A DNA stretch of 17,316 nucleotides from an uncultured Bacilli bacterium. Its GTDB lineage: Bacteria; Bacillota_I; Bacilli_A; RF39; UBA660. Made by a program: the position numbers and the translations under genes. The stretch lies in NCBI GenBank assembly GCA_934085635.1, contig CAKOHL010000014.1, positions 1-17,316 on the forward strand. The letters are read 5' to 3'. Of the stretch, positions 6,696 to 12,386 are shown piece after piece; position 1 is the first letter of the stretch; every line of letters starts with the position of its first letter. The notes below the pieces were generated by a model. It saw only the letters and a list, made by a program, of their open reading frames with translations, was not told the origin of the DNA and searched no databases.

Positions 6696-7490
6696 TTATA
6701 AAAATCTTTCTAAGAAACTAAAAGCTATCATTACGAAAAGTAAACTATCTAGTCTATCCAAAACACCACCGTGTCCAGGCATTATATTTCCAAAATCTTT
6801 AATTTTAAAATGTCTCTTAATGGTACTAAACACAAGATCTCCAAGCTGTCCGATTATACTTAAAACAAGTGTAACAATAATTAAAGCAAATACGCTCCCT
6901 TCAAAATAAAATGCACTTACATAAAACACAGTTGCAATTAAAGTCCCAAATACAAGTCCACCTACAAAACCTTCCCAAGTTTTATTTGGACTAACAGACT
7001 CACACATCTTATTCTTACCAATAAGTTTACCTGTAAAATATGCAAAGGTATCAGTCATAGTAGTCACGAGAAGTAAATAGAAAAATAAATAAATACTATC
7101 TACTCTAGTTAAAATAAGTTTATTAAATCCAAGCCCTAAAAATATAACGGACCCGAATAAATAAAGCGCATCTTCTATATCATACTTATTATCTTTATTA
7201 TAAAATACAATTGGTATAATAAGTAAAACAATGCTAATAAGAAGCTTATCCATTAAAGATAGAAAAATCTTATTTCCAACATCATCAAGCATAAAAAGGC
7301 AGAATAAAATAACTGCAAATGCTTTAACAAGATTAGGATACTTTCTCAGTTTACCAGATGCTTTAACCATCTCATATAAGCCTATCAAGCCAATTAAACT
7401 AGCTCCCAAATAGAAAGGCACTTTACCTATAATAATAATAGGTATACATATAATTAATGCAATAATTGCACTTCTCACTCTTTGTTTCAT
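6696..7490 (-). CDS. cdsA: Phosphatidate cytidylyltransferase
   Basis: Makes CDP-diacylglycerol from phosphatidate and CTP, the entry step to anionic phospholipids, in the cytoplasmic membrane. The 264 aa hold about eight hydrophobic segments. PNKTWEGFVGG lies in the middle of the C-terminal half, and the family signature spans about residues 222-248: S..KR....KD......PGHGG.LDR.D, all key residues present. ATG follows GGGAGAG seven bases upstream. It is the first gene of a two-gene unit with rseP. In Bacilli uppS usually precedes cdsA; here a terminator and the Fic cassette precede it. Confidence 0.96.
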   Translation of the reverse strand: MKQRVRSAIIALIICIPIIIIGKVPFYLGASLIGLIGLYEMVKASGKLRKYPNLVKAFAVILFCLFMLDDVGNKIFLSLMDKLLISIVLLIIPIVFYNKDNKYDIEDALYLFGSVIFLGLGFNKLILTRVDSIYLFFYLLLVTTMTDTFAYFTGKLIGKNKMCESVSPNKTWEGFVGGLVFGTLIATVFYVSAFYFEGSVFALIIVTLVLSIIGQLGDLVFSTIKRHFKIKDFGNIMPGHGGVLDRLDSLLFVMIAFSFLERFL

Positions 7491-7519
7491 ATTAACACTC
7501 TCCCTAAGATTATATTTAA

Positions 7520-7528
7520 ATTATATCA
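7520..7528 (-). promoter_or_regulatory. Extended -10 promoter of cdsA-rseP
   Basis: TGA-TATAAT on the minus strand, about 30 bases before the ATG and 18 bases beyond the preceding T-run. A second TATAAT at 7509-7514 is too near the ribosome site to be preferred. Confidence 0.6.
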
Positions 7529-7545
7529 CATTAATTCTAACTATA

Positions 7546-7575
7546 AAAGAAAAACTCTTACAAAATTGTAGAGTT
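7546..7575 (-). terminator. Terminator of the Fic cassette
   Basis: AACTCTACA pairs with TGT-A-AGAGTT (9 bp with one bulged A, 4-base loop), then TTTTCTTTT on the minus strand. The TAA of the 130-aa gene lies five bases ahead. Confidence 0.7.
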
Positions 7576-7580
7576 AAAGT

Positions 7581-7973
7581 TTATTTATTCAAAGTTAAAG
7601 TCTTAACTTCACTTCTAGTTAATTTTTTAAATTCTTCAGTACTCATATCAAATGCTTCTCTAATATATAAATCATTATGAGCTAAAGTTCTATCACTTCC
7701 ATTAGCAAATGCTTCAATAACCATAGTATCTCCTAAATTATTTGAAATACTCATAATCTTTTTAGTATCAGTATTAAAAGTAACATAAGCATTTTTACCA
7801 ATCCTTAGCTCACTAGTAGCGCCAAAATGGTTAACCATAAAATTTTGTTCATCTGAATGATAAAGTGCAGCAAAAATTGGATACACACCACTCATACCCT
7901 CAACATTAAAAACATAAGTAACTGAATTAATCATTGAATACTCTCTTATAATTTTAGCTTTATAAATTTTCAT
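7581..7973 (-). CDS. 130-aa hypothetical protein, last gene of the Fic cassette
   Basis: Not recognised. The N-terminal two thirds look like beta strands (KAKIIREY, VTYVFNVEG, VYPIFAALYH, AYVTFNTDTKKIMSI) and the tail looks helical with STEEFKKLTRSE. There is no signal or membrane segment. Its ATG lies two bases after the TAG of fic, and its ribosome site GGGAGGT is made of the last fic codons, so the two are translationally coupled. It lacks the (S/T)xxxE(G/N) inhibitory motif of known Fic antitoxins. The coupling suggests a role linked to Fic (target, regulator or immunity), but nothing in the protein itself shows which. Confidence 0.75.
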   Translation of the reverse strand: MKIYKAKIIREYSMINSVTYVFNVEGMSGVYPIFAALYHSDEQNFMVNHFGATSELRIGKNAYVTFNTDTKKIMSISNNLGDTMVIEAFANGSDRTLAHNDLYIREAFDMSTEEFKKLTRSEVKTLTLNK

Positions 7974-7975
7974 AA

Positions 7976-8611
7976 CTACCTCCCTACAAATCTTTTACGT
8001 TCATCACTAATAATATCCCCTATTATTCTATGTACATAACTATAATTTCTTTTAATATTCATATCCTCAGCCTCAAAAGATGCAGCAACTAAAGCACTTC
8101 TCATATAATCATAAGTATTTTTATTCTTAAAGAAATCTTCATTAAAATGAATACCATAACTATGTAAAAGGAGTCTCAAAAACACTAAACAAGTTCTAGT
8201 ATTTCCTTCTCTAAAAGGATGTGTTTTCCATAAATCAACTAAAACATCACTCACAAAAACAGTAAGTTCCTGATCATTCATTTCTAAAGTATTAGTACTT
8301 TTTAGTCTATCAAAAACATCTTCTAAATTTGGAATTATCTCTTCAGGAGAACTATAATCCACTGAAAGCCTATTAAGTAAAGCCTCCTCCTTATACATTT
8401 TAGTTTTTCTTATCTTACCCGCAAAATAATAAATATCTTCAAAAAGAAACTTATGTAAATCAGTAAAATAAAGCACAGTTGGCATAAAAGGCTTATCTCT
8501 AAAAACCATCTTAATCTTAGTAGTAACTATATCAGTCTCAGCTTGTTTTAGTACTCTAAGGTCTTCTATTCTAAGTTTATTATCATATAAACTATCAAGC
8601 TTCTTCTCCAT
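7976..8611 (-). CDS. Fic-domain protein (predicted AMP-transferase)
   Basis: Fic enzymes usually transfer AMP from ATP to a target protein; some act as toxins. The 211 aa contain the upstream Fic helices (LHKFLFEDIYYFAGKIRK, 52-69) and the complete active-site loop HPFREGNTR (131-139): catalytic His131, acidic Glu135, Gly136-Asn137 and Arg139. No (S/T)xxxE(G/N) inhibitory helix is present in the protein, so it is neither a clear class II nor class III enzyme. ATG follows AAGGA five bases upstream and overlaps the preceding small gene by 17 bases. It is the middle gene of a tightly coupled trio with its own promoter and terminator, a layout like toxin-antitoxin modules, though neither partner is a known antitoxin. 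Confidence 0.93.
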   Translation of the reverse strand: MEKKLDSLYDNKLRIEDLRVLKQAETDIVTTKIKMVFRDKPFMPTVLYFTDLHKFLFEDIYYFAGKIRKTKMYKEEALLNRLSVDYSSPEEIIPNLEDVFDRLKSTNTLEMNDQELTVFVSDVLVDLWKTHPFREGNTRTCLVFLRLLLHSYGIHFNEDFFKNKNTYDYMRSALVAASFEAEDMNIKRNYSYVHRIIGDIISDERKRFVGR

Positions 8612-8774
8612 AATATTCCTTTAACTTTTCAACAATTTCTTCTTCAGTTATTTCTCCTCTTCTTTGCATTTCAATCAAATTCTTTAAATAACAAGAACCA
8701 GAGCACCCATTGCAAGAATTAATTTCTTCTGCAACTAACCAATCCAAATCATTTTCATCTATATTATTTTCCAT
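8595..8774 (-). CDS. 59-aa Cys-cluster small protein upstream of fic
   Basis: Small acidic protein starting at ATG 8774 (an AGGAAGTGAG ribosome site is just upstream); a longer reading to 8849 is rejected because the promoter and the rpmA terminator lie there. It has a CNGCSGSC cluster (CxxCxxxC, possible metal site) at about residues 21-28 and a helical tail with RRGEITEEEIVEKLKEYYG. The GEIT.EE...L...Y tail recalls the end of VbhA-like Fic antitoxins, but the inhibitory (S/T)xxxE(G/N) motif is missing. Its stop is the only TGA in the window and is followed at once by TAG. Its 3' end overlaps the fic start by 17 bases in another frame, implying translational coupling. Confidence 0.75.
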   Translation of the reverse strand: MENNIDENDLDWLVAEEINSCNGCSGSCYLKNLIEMQRRGEITEEEIVEKLKEYYGEEA

Positions 8775-8796
8775 TATCTCACTTCCTGACGCTAAT

Positions 8797-8802
8797 ATTA
8801 TA
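8797..8802 (-). promoter_or_regulatory. Probable -10 of the Fic cassette
   Basis: TATAAT on the minus strand, 22 bases before the first ATG of the trio; the -35 position (TTTTTC) falls in the rpmA terminator T-run and is poor. Confidence 0.45.
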
Positions 8803-8816
8803 CTACATTTTAGGCA

Positions 8817-8851
8817 AAAGAAAAAGTGTTTATTCAGCTGGATAAACACTT
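8817..8851 (-). terminator. rpmA terminator that also encodes the end of L27
   Basis: A perfect 10-bp stem (AAGTGTTTAT with ATAAACACTT, 8-base loop) followed by TTTCTTTT. The 5' arm and loop encode the last residues, SVYPAE, and the TAA stop (8830-8832) lies at the start of the 3' arm. Confidence 0.9.
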
Positions 8852-9117
8852 ACTTGTTTCTTATCTCTTCCTTTTCTTTCATACTTTACTATTCCATCAA
8901 TAAGTGCAAATAAAGTGTGATCTTTACCCATTCCACAATTGTTTCCAGGATAAATTCTAGTTCCTCTTTGACGATAGATAATTGAACCACTTGTAGCAAA
9001 TTGCCCATCAGCCTTTTTAGCACCTAATCTACGACCAGCAGAATCACGACCGTTCTTAGTAGAACCAACACCTTTTTTAGATGCGAATAGTTGTAAATCT
9101 AAAACCATAAATTTCAC
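8830..9117 (-). CDS. rpmA: Ribosomal protein L27 with Prp-cleaved leader
   Basis: Large-subunit protein whose N-terminus reaches the peptidyl-transferase centre. The 95-aa product starts MKFMVLDLQLF-ASKKG: a leader ending in F11, exactly the type cut by Prp before Ala12 in Firmicutes. The rest is typical L27 (GSTKNGRDS..RLGAKK, GSIIYRQRGTRIYPGNNCGMGKDHTLFA). The GTG at 9117 is chosen over the ATG at 9108 because GGAGG is eight bases from the GTG but 17 from the ATG. The ribosome site consists of the last codons of prp, three bases separating the genes. It is the last gene of rplU-prp-rpmA; obgE, often next in Bacilli, is not here. Confidence 0.97.
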   Translation of the reverse strand: MKFMVLDLQLFASKKGVGSTKNGRDSAGRRLGAKKADGQFATSGSIIYRQRGTRIYPGNNCGMGKDHTLFALIDGIVKYERKGRDKKQVSVYPAE

Positions 9118-9120
9118 TAT

Positions 9121-9426
9121 TTATTCCTCCTTAATTTTAATGTTATCCTTGTAGTTCTCACTAAGTTCAATAAGCATATTCTCTAATGTTAAAAGAAGTT
9201 TATTAGTAATTTCATCTTCCTTAACATTAACAAGACTAAAAGTTTTACCTTGAGTATATTTAATAGAATCCTTATCAAAACTTAAACACGCATTTACTGC
9301 AAACGTGAGTAAACTACTTACTCCAGCACACACTATGTCTTTACCATATATATCATATTTAGCGTGACCAGTTAAATTTATTTCTTTAATAAAATCATCT
9401 TTCTTTTTAATACTAACTTTAATCAT
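9121..9426 (-). CDS. prp: Ribosomal-processing cysteine protease Prp
   Basis: Removes the N-terminal leader of L27 during ribosome assembly in Firmicutes and relatives. The 101-aa product has the family core GHA (His21) and DIVCAGVSSL (Cys33), the catalytic pair. It lies between rplU and rpmA as usual, two bases after the rplU stop, with only a weak GAAGTGA ribosome site, which suggests coupling to rplU translation. Its presence matches the cleavable QLF-ASKKG leader on L27 next door. Confidence 0.95.
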   Translation of the reverse strand: MIKVSIKKKDDFIKEINLTGHAKYDIYGKDIVCAGVSSLLTFAVNACLSFDKDSIKYTQGKTFSLVNVKEDEITNKLLLTLENMLIELSENYKDNIKIKEE

Positions 9427-9428
9427 AG

Positions 9429-9734
9429 TTATTTCACTTCAATTTTCTTAATCTCAACTTTAGTATATGGTTGTCTATGACCTTTAGTAATTCTTGAAGA
9501 TTTAGTTTTATTTTTATATTTAAATACTCTAATCTTCTTTTGTTTTCCGTGTTTTAATACTTTACCAGTAACGCTAGCACCCTTAACTGTAGGTGTACCA
9601 ACCTTACCGTCAACATATAATACTTCATCAAATGTAACATCTGCGTCAACATCATTATTTAATTTTTCAACGTAGATAACGTCTCCTTCAGCTACCATAT
9701 ATTGTTTTCCACCAGTTACGATAATTGCTTTCAC
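9429..9734 (-). CDS. rplU: Ribosomal protein L21
   Basis: 23S rRNA-binding large-subunit protein, 101 aa, full family length. MKAIIVTGGKQYMV opens the protein and SSRITKGHRQPYTKVEI closes it, both diagnostic. The start is GTG (9732-9734), seven bases after GGAGGT; an ATG between the two is out of frame. It is first in the operon with prp and rpmA, behind a strong promoter and a roughly 100-base structured leader. Confidence 0.97.
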   Translation of the reverse strand: MKAIIVTGGKQYMVAEGDVIYVEKLNNDVDADVTFDEVLYVDGKVGTPTVKGASVTGKVLKHGKQKKIRVFKYKNKTKSSRITKGHRQPYTKVEIKKIEVK

Positions 9735-9741
9735 TTTTCAT

Positions 9742-9840
9742 ACCTCCTTTATTTTATAAGACACGCCATTAAGGTATAAGAAACTTATTTAAAACCTTTT
9801 CAGTGCGGTTTCCAAGGAAAGACTTCTTGGGAAACGAGTT
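9742..9840 (-). ncRNA. L21-type leader of rplU-prp-rpmA
   Basis: The roughly 100-base 5' leader between promoter and rplU forms two clear hairpins on the minus strand: GTTTCC(C)AAG with CTTGGAAAC, and a nested AAGGT..ATAAG-TTT-CTTAT-ACCTT. A GGCGTGTC stretch follows just before the ribosome site. Firmicute rplU operons commonly carry an autoregulatory L21 leader (Rfam L21_leader), in which L21 is thought to repress its own mRNA. I assign it by position and structure; a covariance search would confirm it. Confidence 0.65.
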
Positions 9841-9841
9841 A

Positions 9842-9870
9842 ATTTTACCATAAAACACTAGTAAAATCAA
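9842..9870 (-). promoter_or_regulatory. Promoter of rplU-prp-rpmA
   Basis: -35 TTGATT (9865-9870), 17-bp spacer ending TGG, -10 TAAAAT (9842-9847) on the minus strand. The 60 bases between this and the tRNA terminator hold nothing else that I can see. Confidence 0.8.
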
Positions 9871-9930
9871 GGGCTACCACATTAATATTATTCTATTTAA
9901 ATAAAGAAAAAACCAAATATTAATTTTAAC

Positions 9931-9957
9931 AAAAATAAAACTCCGAATTAACGGAGT
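9931..9957 (-). terminator. Terminator of the two-tRNA unit
   Basis: ACTCCG and CGGAGT form a 6-bp stem with a 6-base loop, then TTTATTTTTG on the minus strand, 14 bases after tRNA-Leu. Confidence 0.85.
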
Positions 9958-9971
9958 ATAAATTCCATAGA

Positions 9972-10056
9972 TGGTGCACGCGAAGGGACTTGAACCCCCA
10001 TGGATTTCTCCGCTAGATCCTAAGTCTAGTGCGTCTGCCAATTTCGCCACGCGTGC
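9972..10056 (-). tRNA. tRNA-Leu(UAG), reads CUN
   Basis: Class II tRNA of 85 bases with long variable arm and encoded CCA. Acceptor GCACGCG pairs with CGCGTGC, discriminator A; the anticodon stem CTAGA/TCTAG holds loop CTTAGGA with anticodon TAG. Confidence 0.97.
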
Positions 10057-10066
10057 ATAATTTAAG

Positions 10067-10143
10067 TGGTGGACCCTGCAGGACTCGAACCTGCGACCGC
10101 CCGGTTATGAGCCGGATGCTCTAACCAACTGAGCTAAGGGTCC
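10067..10143 (-). tRNA. tRNA with CAU anticodon, probably tRNA-Ile2 (lysidine-modified)
   Basis: 77-base cloverleaf with encoded CCA. Acceptor GGACCCT pairs with AGGGTCC; anticodon loop CTCATAA. The acceptor and D-arm sequence GGACCCTTAGCTCAG resembles tRNA-Ile2, whose CAU is converted by TilS to read AUA, more than elongator tRNA-Met. Initiator type is unlikely because the first acceptor pair is G-C. Identity between Ile2 and elongator Met rests on resemblance. Confidence 0.9.
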
Positions 10144-10155
10144 ATCGACTACTTA

Positions 10156-10184
10156 ATAATACAATAAATTTTATTAAAAATCAA
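10156..10184 (-). promoter_or_regulatory. Promoter of the tRNA-Ile2/tRNA-Leu unit
   Basis: -35 TTGATT (10179-10184), 17-bp spacer, -10 TATTAT (10156-10161) on the minus strand, 12 bases before the first tRNA. Confidence 0.7.
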
Positions 10185-10212
10185 GACTTTTTTAATAAGT
10201 TTTTAAAAAATT

Positions 10213-10234
10213 AAAAAGACAAATATTTCTATTT
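10213..10234 (-). terminator. Weak AT-only hairpin after the 140-aa gene
   Basis: AAATA-GAAA-TATTT followed by GTCTTTTT on the minus strand; the TAG stop lies partly in the 5' arm. With only A-T pairs it is weak. Confidence 0.35.
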
Positions 10235-10651
10235 ATCTTCTAATCTACAAAGTAAATCTATTTTAAACATCTCTTTCTGAGCATTTGCTTTAGAAATCAT
10301 AATACCTTTATAAGCAGTTAACTCTGACTTGTGTCCATCCATTAAAATATCTTTAGGTTCAAGTCCTGTTAACATAACAGTATTTTGATCCTTATAAACA
10401 GTATAACTAAGTTTAACTTTACCATAAACCTTAACAAATAAACTATCTGTAGGAAGTTGAAGTTCATAACTTTCAGTTTGTTCGTGTTTATTAATACTTA
10501 CAAGTTCTCCCAAAAATTCCCCTTTTCTTAACTTAGGATAGAAATCAAATTGTAATCTCTTATAAGCCATCATATTATATTTTTTAAGACTTCTCTCTAA
10601 CTTTTTAAAATTATTTTCATCTAGATAATCTAATAAATATCTACCTTTCAT
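10229..10651 (-). CDS. 140-aa hypothetical protein behind a consensus promoter
   Basis: Not recognised. It is a soluble basic protein: a helical first 35 residues (LDENNFKKLERSLKKYN), then a beta-rich body (GEFLGELVSI, SYELQLP, LFVKVYGKVKLSYTVY, NTVMLTGLEP) and a final KIDLLCRLEDK. There is no signal or membrane segment. The ribosome site is an unusual GGGGGT ten bases before the ATG. It is a single-gene unit with the best promoter in the window (TTGACA-17-TGG-TATAAT), implying high or tightly controlled expression, yet nothing in the sequence tells its role. The strand pattern could fit a PilZ-like or ligand-binding barrel, but no diagnostic motif is present. Confidence 0.8.
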   Translation of the reverse strand: MKGRYLLDYLDENNFKKLERSLKKYNMMAYKRLQFDFYPKLRKGEFLGELVSINKHEQTESYELQLPTDSLFVKVYGKVKLSYTVYKDQNTVMLTGLEPKDILMDGHKSELTAYKGIMISKANAQKEMFKIDLLCRLEDK

Positions 10652-10678
10652 ATTTATCTAACCCCCATTACTGAATAA

Positions 10679-10707
10679 ATTATACCATATTAAATACATT
10701 TTGTCAA
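10679..10707 (-). promoter_or_regulatory. Perfect consensus promoter of the 140-aa gene
   Basis: -35 TTGACA (10702-10707), 17-bp spacer ending TGG, -10 TATAAT (10679-10684) on the minus strand: full match to the housekeeping sigma consensus plus an extended -10. Confidence 0.9.
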
Positions 10708-10734
10708 CACTTATGTACCTTTTTTAGCACTAAT

Positions 10735-10914
10735 CTAGATAACCCCTTCTTTATATTTAGATTTTTCTTTATAAATAAGCCCATTAATTTCAATAATTCT
10801 CTTCTTAATACCCTTAATTTCTTCTTCACTCCTAGCAACTTTTAAGCTTTTAAGAAGAAGCATCTTCTCTCTAACTAAACTATTTATTCTTTTATCTATA
10901 ACTCTATTATCCAT
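10735..10914 (-). CDS. 59-aa helical small protein
   Basis: Unlisted small gene of 60 codons: ATG (10912-10914) to TAG (10735-10737). The ribosome site GGTGGT lies three bases before the ATG, and a good promoter (TTGAAA-17-TAAAAT) precedes it. The product begins MDNRVIDKRIN and is rich in Lys, Glu, Ile and Leu with a heptad-like spacing of hydrophobic residues, so probably one long helix or coiled coil; there is no membrane segment. It is not a known family to me. It lies 61 bases after yetF and 28 bases ahead of the consensus promoter of the next gene. Its promoter, ribosome site and amino-acid composition make it a real gene rather than chance. Confidence 0.75.
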   Translation of the reverse strand: MDNRVIDKRINSLVREKMLLLKSLKVARSEEEIKGIKKRIIEINGLIYKEKSKYKEGVI

Positions 10915-10944
10915 ATTACCACCCTGCTCTTTTTAGGTAAAATA

Positions 10945-10973
10945 ATTTTAACACTTTATTATTTTAATTTCAA
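10945..10973 (-). promoter_or_regulatory. Promoter of the 59-aa small gene
   Basis: -35 TTGAAA (10968-10973), 17-bp spacer ending TGT, -10 TAAAAT (10945-10950) on the minus strand; the -35 lies three bases past the yetF stop codon. Confidence 0.75.
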
Positions 10974-10975
10974 TA

Positions 10976-11623
10976 CTATTTAATATCACTCTTTTTAATA
11001 ATATAAGCTTTATTATTCTTATAAAAACAATAGAATATATCTTCAACTCTAACAGACTCCTTATCCAAAAGTTCCTTAAGCCACTTTTCATCCTTATTAA
11101 TATACTTAAGTGCACTTCTCTCAACATTCCCGTCAAGTATAAGAGGAAAAGGATTCTCACTCTTAATTCTAAGAAAATTATATTTAAAAATACTTAATTT
11201 CCCATTATTCTCAAGAACCGCATACTCTACATCCATTAAATTCTTTATATTCTTAGATCTAAGTTCCAAAAGTAAATCATCAAGAGTATACCTCTGTCTA
11301 ACCATTTCCTTATAATTAATTACACCCTTATTTATAATAAGAACAGGCTTACCTTCGATAATATGTCTAACCTTATTACACTTAAGACTAAAATAAGCCA
11401 TAACAATCTCTAAAATAACAAGAATAATTATTGGAAAAACAGTATACATTAAAGGGTCTGTCTTATTCTCAATACTAATAGCAACCATCTCAGCAATTAA
11501 AATACTAACAACTAAATCCTGAATAGAAAGCTGACCTATCTCCCTCTTACCCATAAATCTATAAATAACTAAAATAAAGAAATAGAAAAAAATAGTCTTT
11601 AAAACCACAATTAATAATTCCAC
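10976..11623 (-). CDS. YetF-type (DUF421) membrane protein
   Basis: DUF421/YetF family protein of 215 aa; in Bacillus these membrane proteins are linked to spore or envelope properties, with no settled biochemical role. Three N-terminal hydrophobic segments surround the signature RFMGKREIGQLSIQDLVVS; the C-terminal cytoplasmic half has GKPVLIINKGVINYKEMVRQRYTLDDLLLELRSK, the typical YetF domain. I choose GTG at 11623 because AGGTGA lies five bases before it; a GTG three codons earlier has no ribosome site. It diverges from the YrzE-like gene, sharing a short intergenic region. It is followed by the small 59-aa gene, which has its own promoter. Confidence 0.9.
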   Translation of the reverse strand: MELLIVVLKTIFFYFFILVIYRFMGKREIGQLSIQDLVVSILIAEMVAISIENKTDPLMYTVFPIIILVILEIVMAYFSLKCNKVRHIIEGKPVLIINKGVINYKEMVRQRYTLDDLLLELRSKNIKNLMDVEYAVLENNGKLSIFKYNFLRIKSENPFPLILDGNVERSALKYINKDEKWLKELLDKESVRVEDIFYCFYKNNKAYIIKKSDIK

Positions 11624-11675
11624 ATTTATCACCTAATATTATTATGGTAAAAAGAATAAAATTTTAATCAAAGTA

Positions 11676-11681
11676 TATAAT
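11676..11681 (+). promoter_or_regulatory. Possible -10 of the YrzE-like gene
   Basis: TATAAT on the plus strand 16 bases before the ATG, just ahead of a strong GAGGAGGG ribosome site; no clear -35. Confidence 0.4.
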
Positions 11682-11697
11682 TAAACGAGGAGGGAAA

Positions 11698-12072
11698 ATG
11701 AAAAAATTAAATAGTTACAGCAATATATTTATAAATATAGGATATTTTTTATTAAGCTTACTAATATATTTAATCATCATAACTTCACTATCATACATAA
11801 ATGTATTTAATTACAAAGTAACATCTACAATAAATTTTATATTCATTAATCTACTATTTTGCATATTTGGTTTCAAAAGTGGTAAACGAAGTGAAAAAAA
11901 AGGCTTTCTAAGTGGCCTTATAACAGGAACAGTAAACACACTTACTCTTCTATTCTTATCTATGATATTTAAATGCCTTCCTAATTCAAAAACACTTTTA
12001 TACTTTTTAATATTAATCATAAGTAGCGTTCTAGGTGGAATATTAGGCATAAACTTTAAAGGAAAGAACTAA
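11698..12072 (+). CDS. YrzE/TIGR04086-type membrane protein
   Basis: A 124-aa protein with four hydrophobic segments (about 11-31, 43-60, 68-90, 97-118) and Gly-rich turns: FGFKSGKRSEKKGFLSGLITG in the middle and LGGILGINFKGK at the end. This is the pattern of the TIGR04086 (B. subtilis YrzE) family of small membrane proteins of unknown function. The ATG follows GAGGAGGG three bases upstream. It converges on the 102-aa gene so closely that the two stop codons overlap by two bases within CTAA. In many Firmicutes such genes lie near queA, tgt and yajC, which fits the neighbourhood here. Confidence 0.8.
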   Translation: MKKLNSYSNIFINIGYFLLSLLIYLIIITSLSYINVFNYKVTSTINFIFINLLFCIFGFKSGKRSEKKGFLSGLITGTVNTLTLLFLSMIFKCLPNSKTLLYFLILIISSVLGGILGINFKGKN

Positions 12073-12087
12073 TCTTCTTCCTTTAAA
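12055..12087. terminator. Shared hairpin with both convergent stop codons in its loop
   Basis: TTTAAAGGAA(A)GAA pairs with TTCTTCCTTTAAA: 13 bp with one bulged A around the 6-base loop CTAATC. That loop holds the TAA of the plus gene (12070-12072) and the TAG of the minus gene (12069-12071). T-runs on either side are short, so it may act as a bidirectional terminator or as an RNA 3'-end protector. Confidence 0.6.
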
Positions 12088-12377
12088 ATAACATCTCTTA
12101 AACTATATATAATAAATGAATCATCCTTATATCCTTCAAGTCTTTTACTCAAATCATCATCAATATACTTATTCTCTTTAAGAGTCTTTATAGTTACAGT
12201 ATCACTTTGACATACATTATCTATTACACATTTTTTTGTAATACTTAATATGTCTTTTTTTAAGTTAACTTTTTCTTTCTCTCTATTATACTCATTTAAA
12301 GACAAAACAACAGCAACCAAAATAATAACAGCAATCCCAATTAAAGTCATTTTTAAACATATCTTTCTTTTTTCCAT
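12069..12377 (-). CDS. 102-aa single-pass membrane protein behind tgt
   Basis: Start ATG at 12377 follows AGGTAG five bases upstream; a GTG two codons earlier is too near that site. A basic tip (MEKRK) is followed by one membrane segment (about 11-28), a charged linker, two Cys (50 and 56) and a helical tail with TIKTLKENKYIDDDL. The N-terminal helix plus CVIDNVC and the 'TIKTLKENKYI' phrase recall type II pilin-like proteins, but the prepilin peptidase site (G-F/M-T-L-x-E) is absent. It follows tgt, where yajC often lies, yet it lacks the YajC pattern. Function unknown. Confidence 0.7.
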   Translation of the reverse strand: MEKRKICLKMTLIGIAVIILVAVVLSLNEYNREKEKVNLKKDILSITKKCVIDNVCQSDTVTIKTLKENKYIDDDLSKRLEGYKDDSFIIYSLRDVILKEED

Positions 12378-12386
12378 AAACACTAC

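Noticed and set aside
8775..8849. Longer 84-aa form of the Fic-upstream protein, whose extension would supply an SEIMEN match to the Fic inhibitory motif
   Set aside because: The extension runs through the rpmA terminator and the TATAAT promoter, and there is no usable start codon just upstream; the motif match would straddle the real ATG.
10685..10715. ACAT...ATGT inverted repeat around the -35 of the 140-aa gene as an operator
   Set aside because: Only four bases match on each side; not better than chance in such AT-rich DNA.
10948..11160. Reading frame at 10948-11160 on the minus strand
   Set aside because: It overlaps the end of yetF in another frame, has no ribosome site and looks like an out-of-frame shadow.
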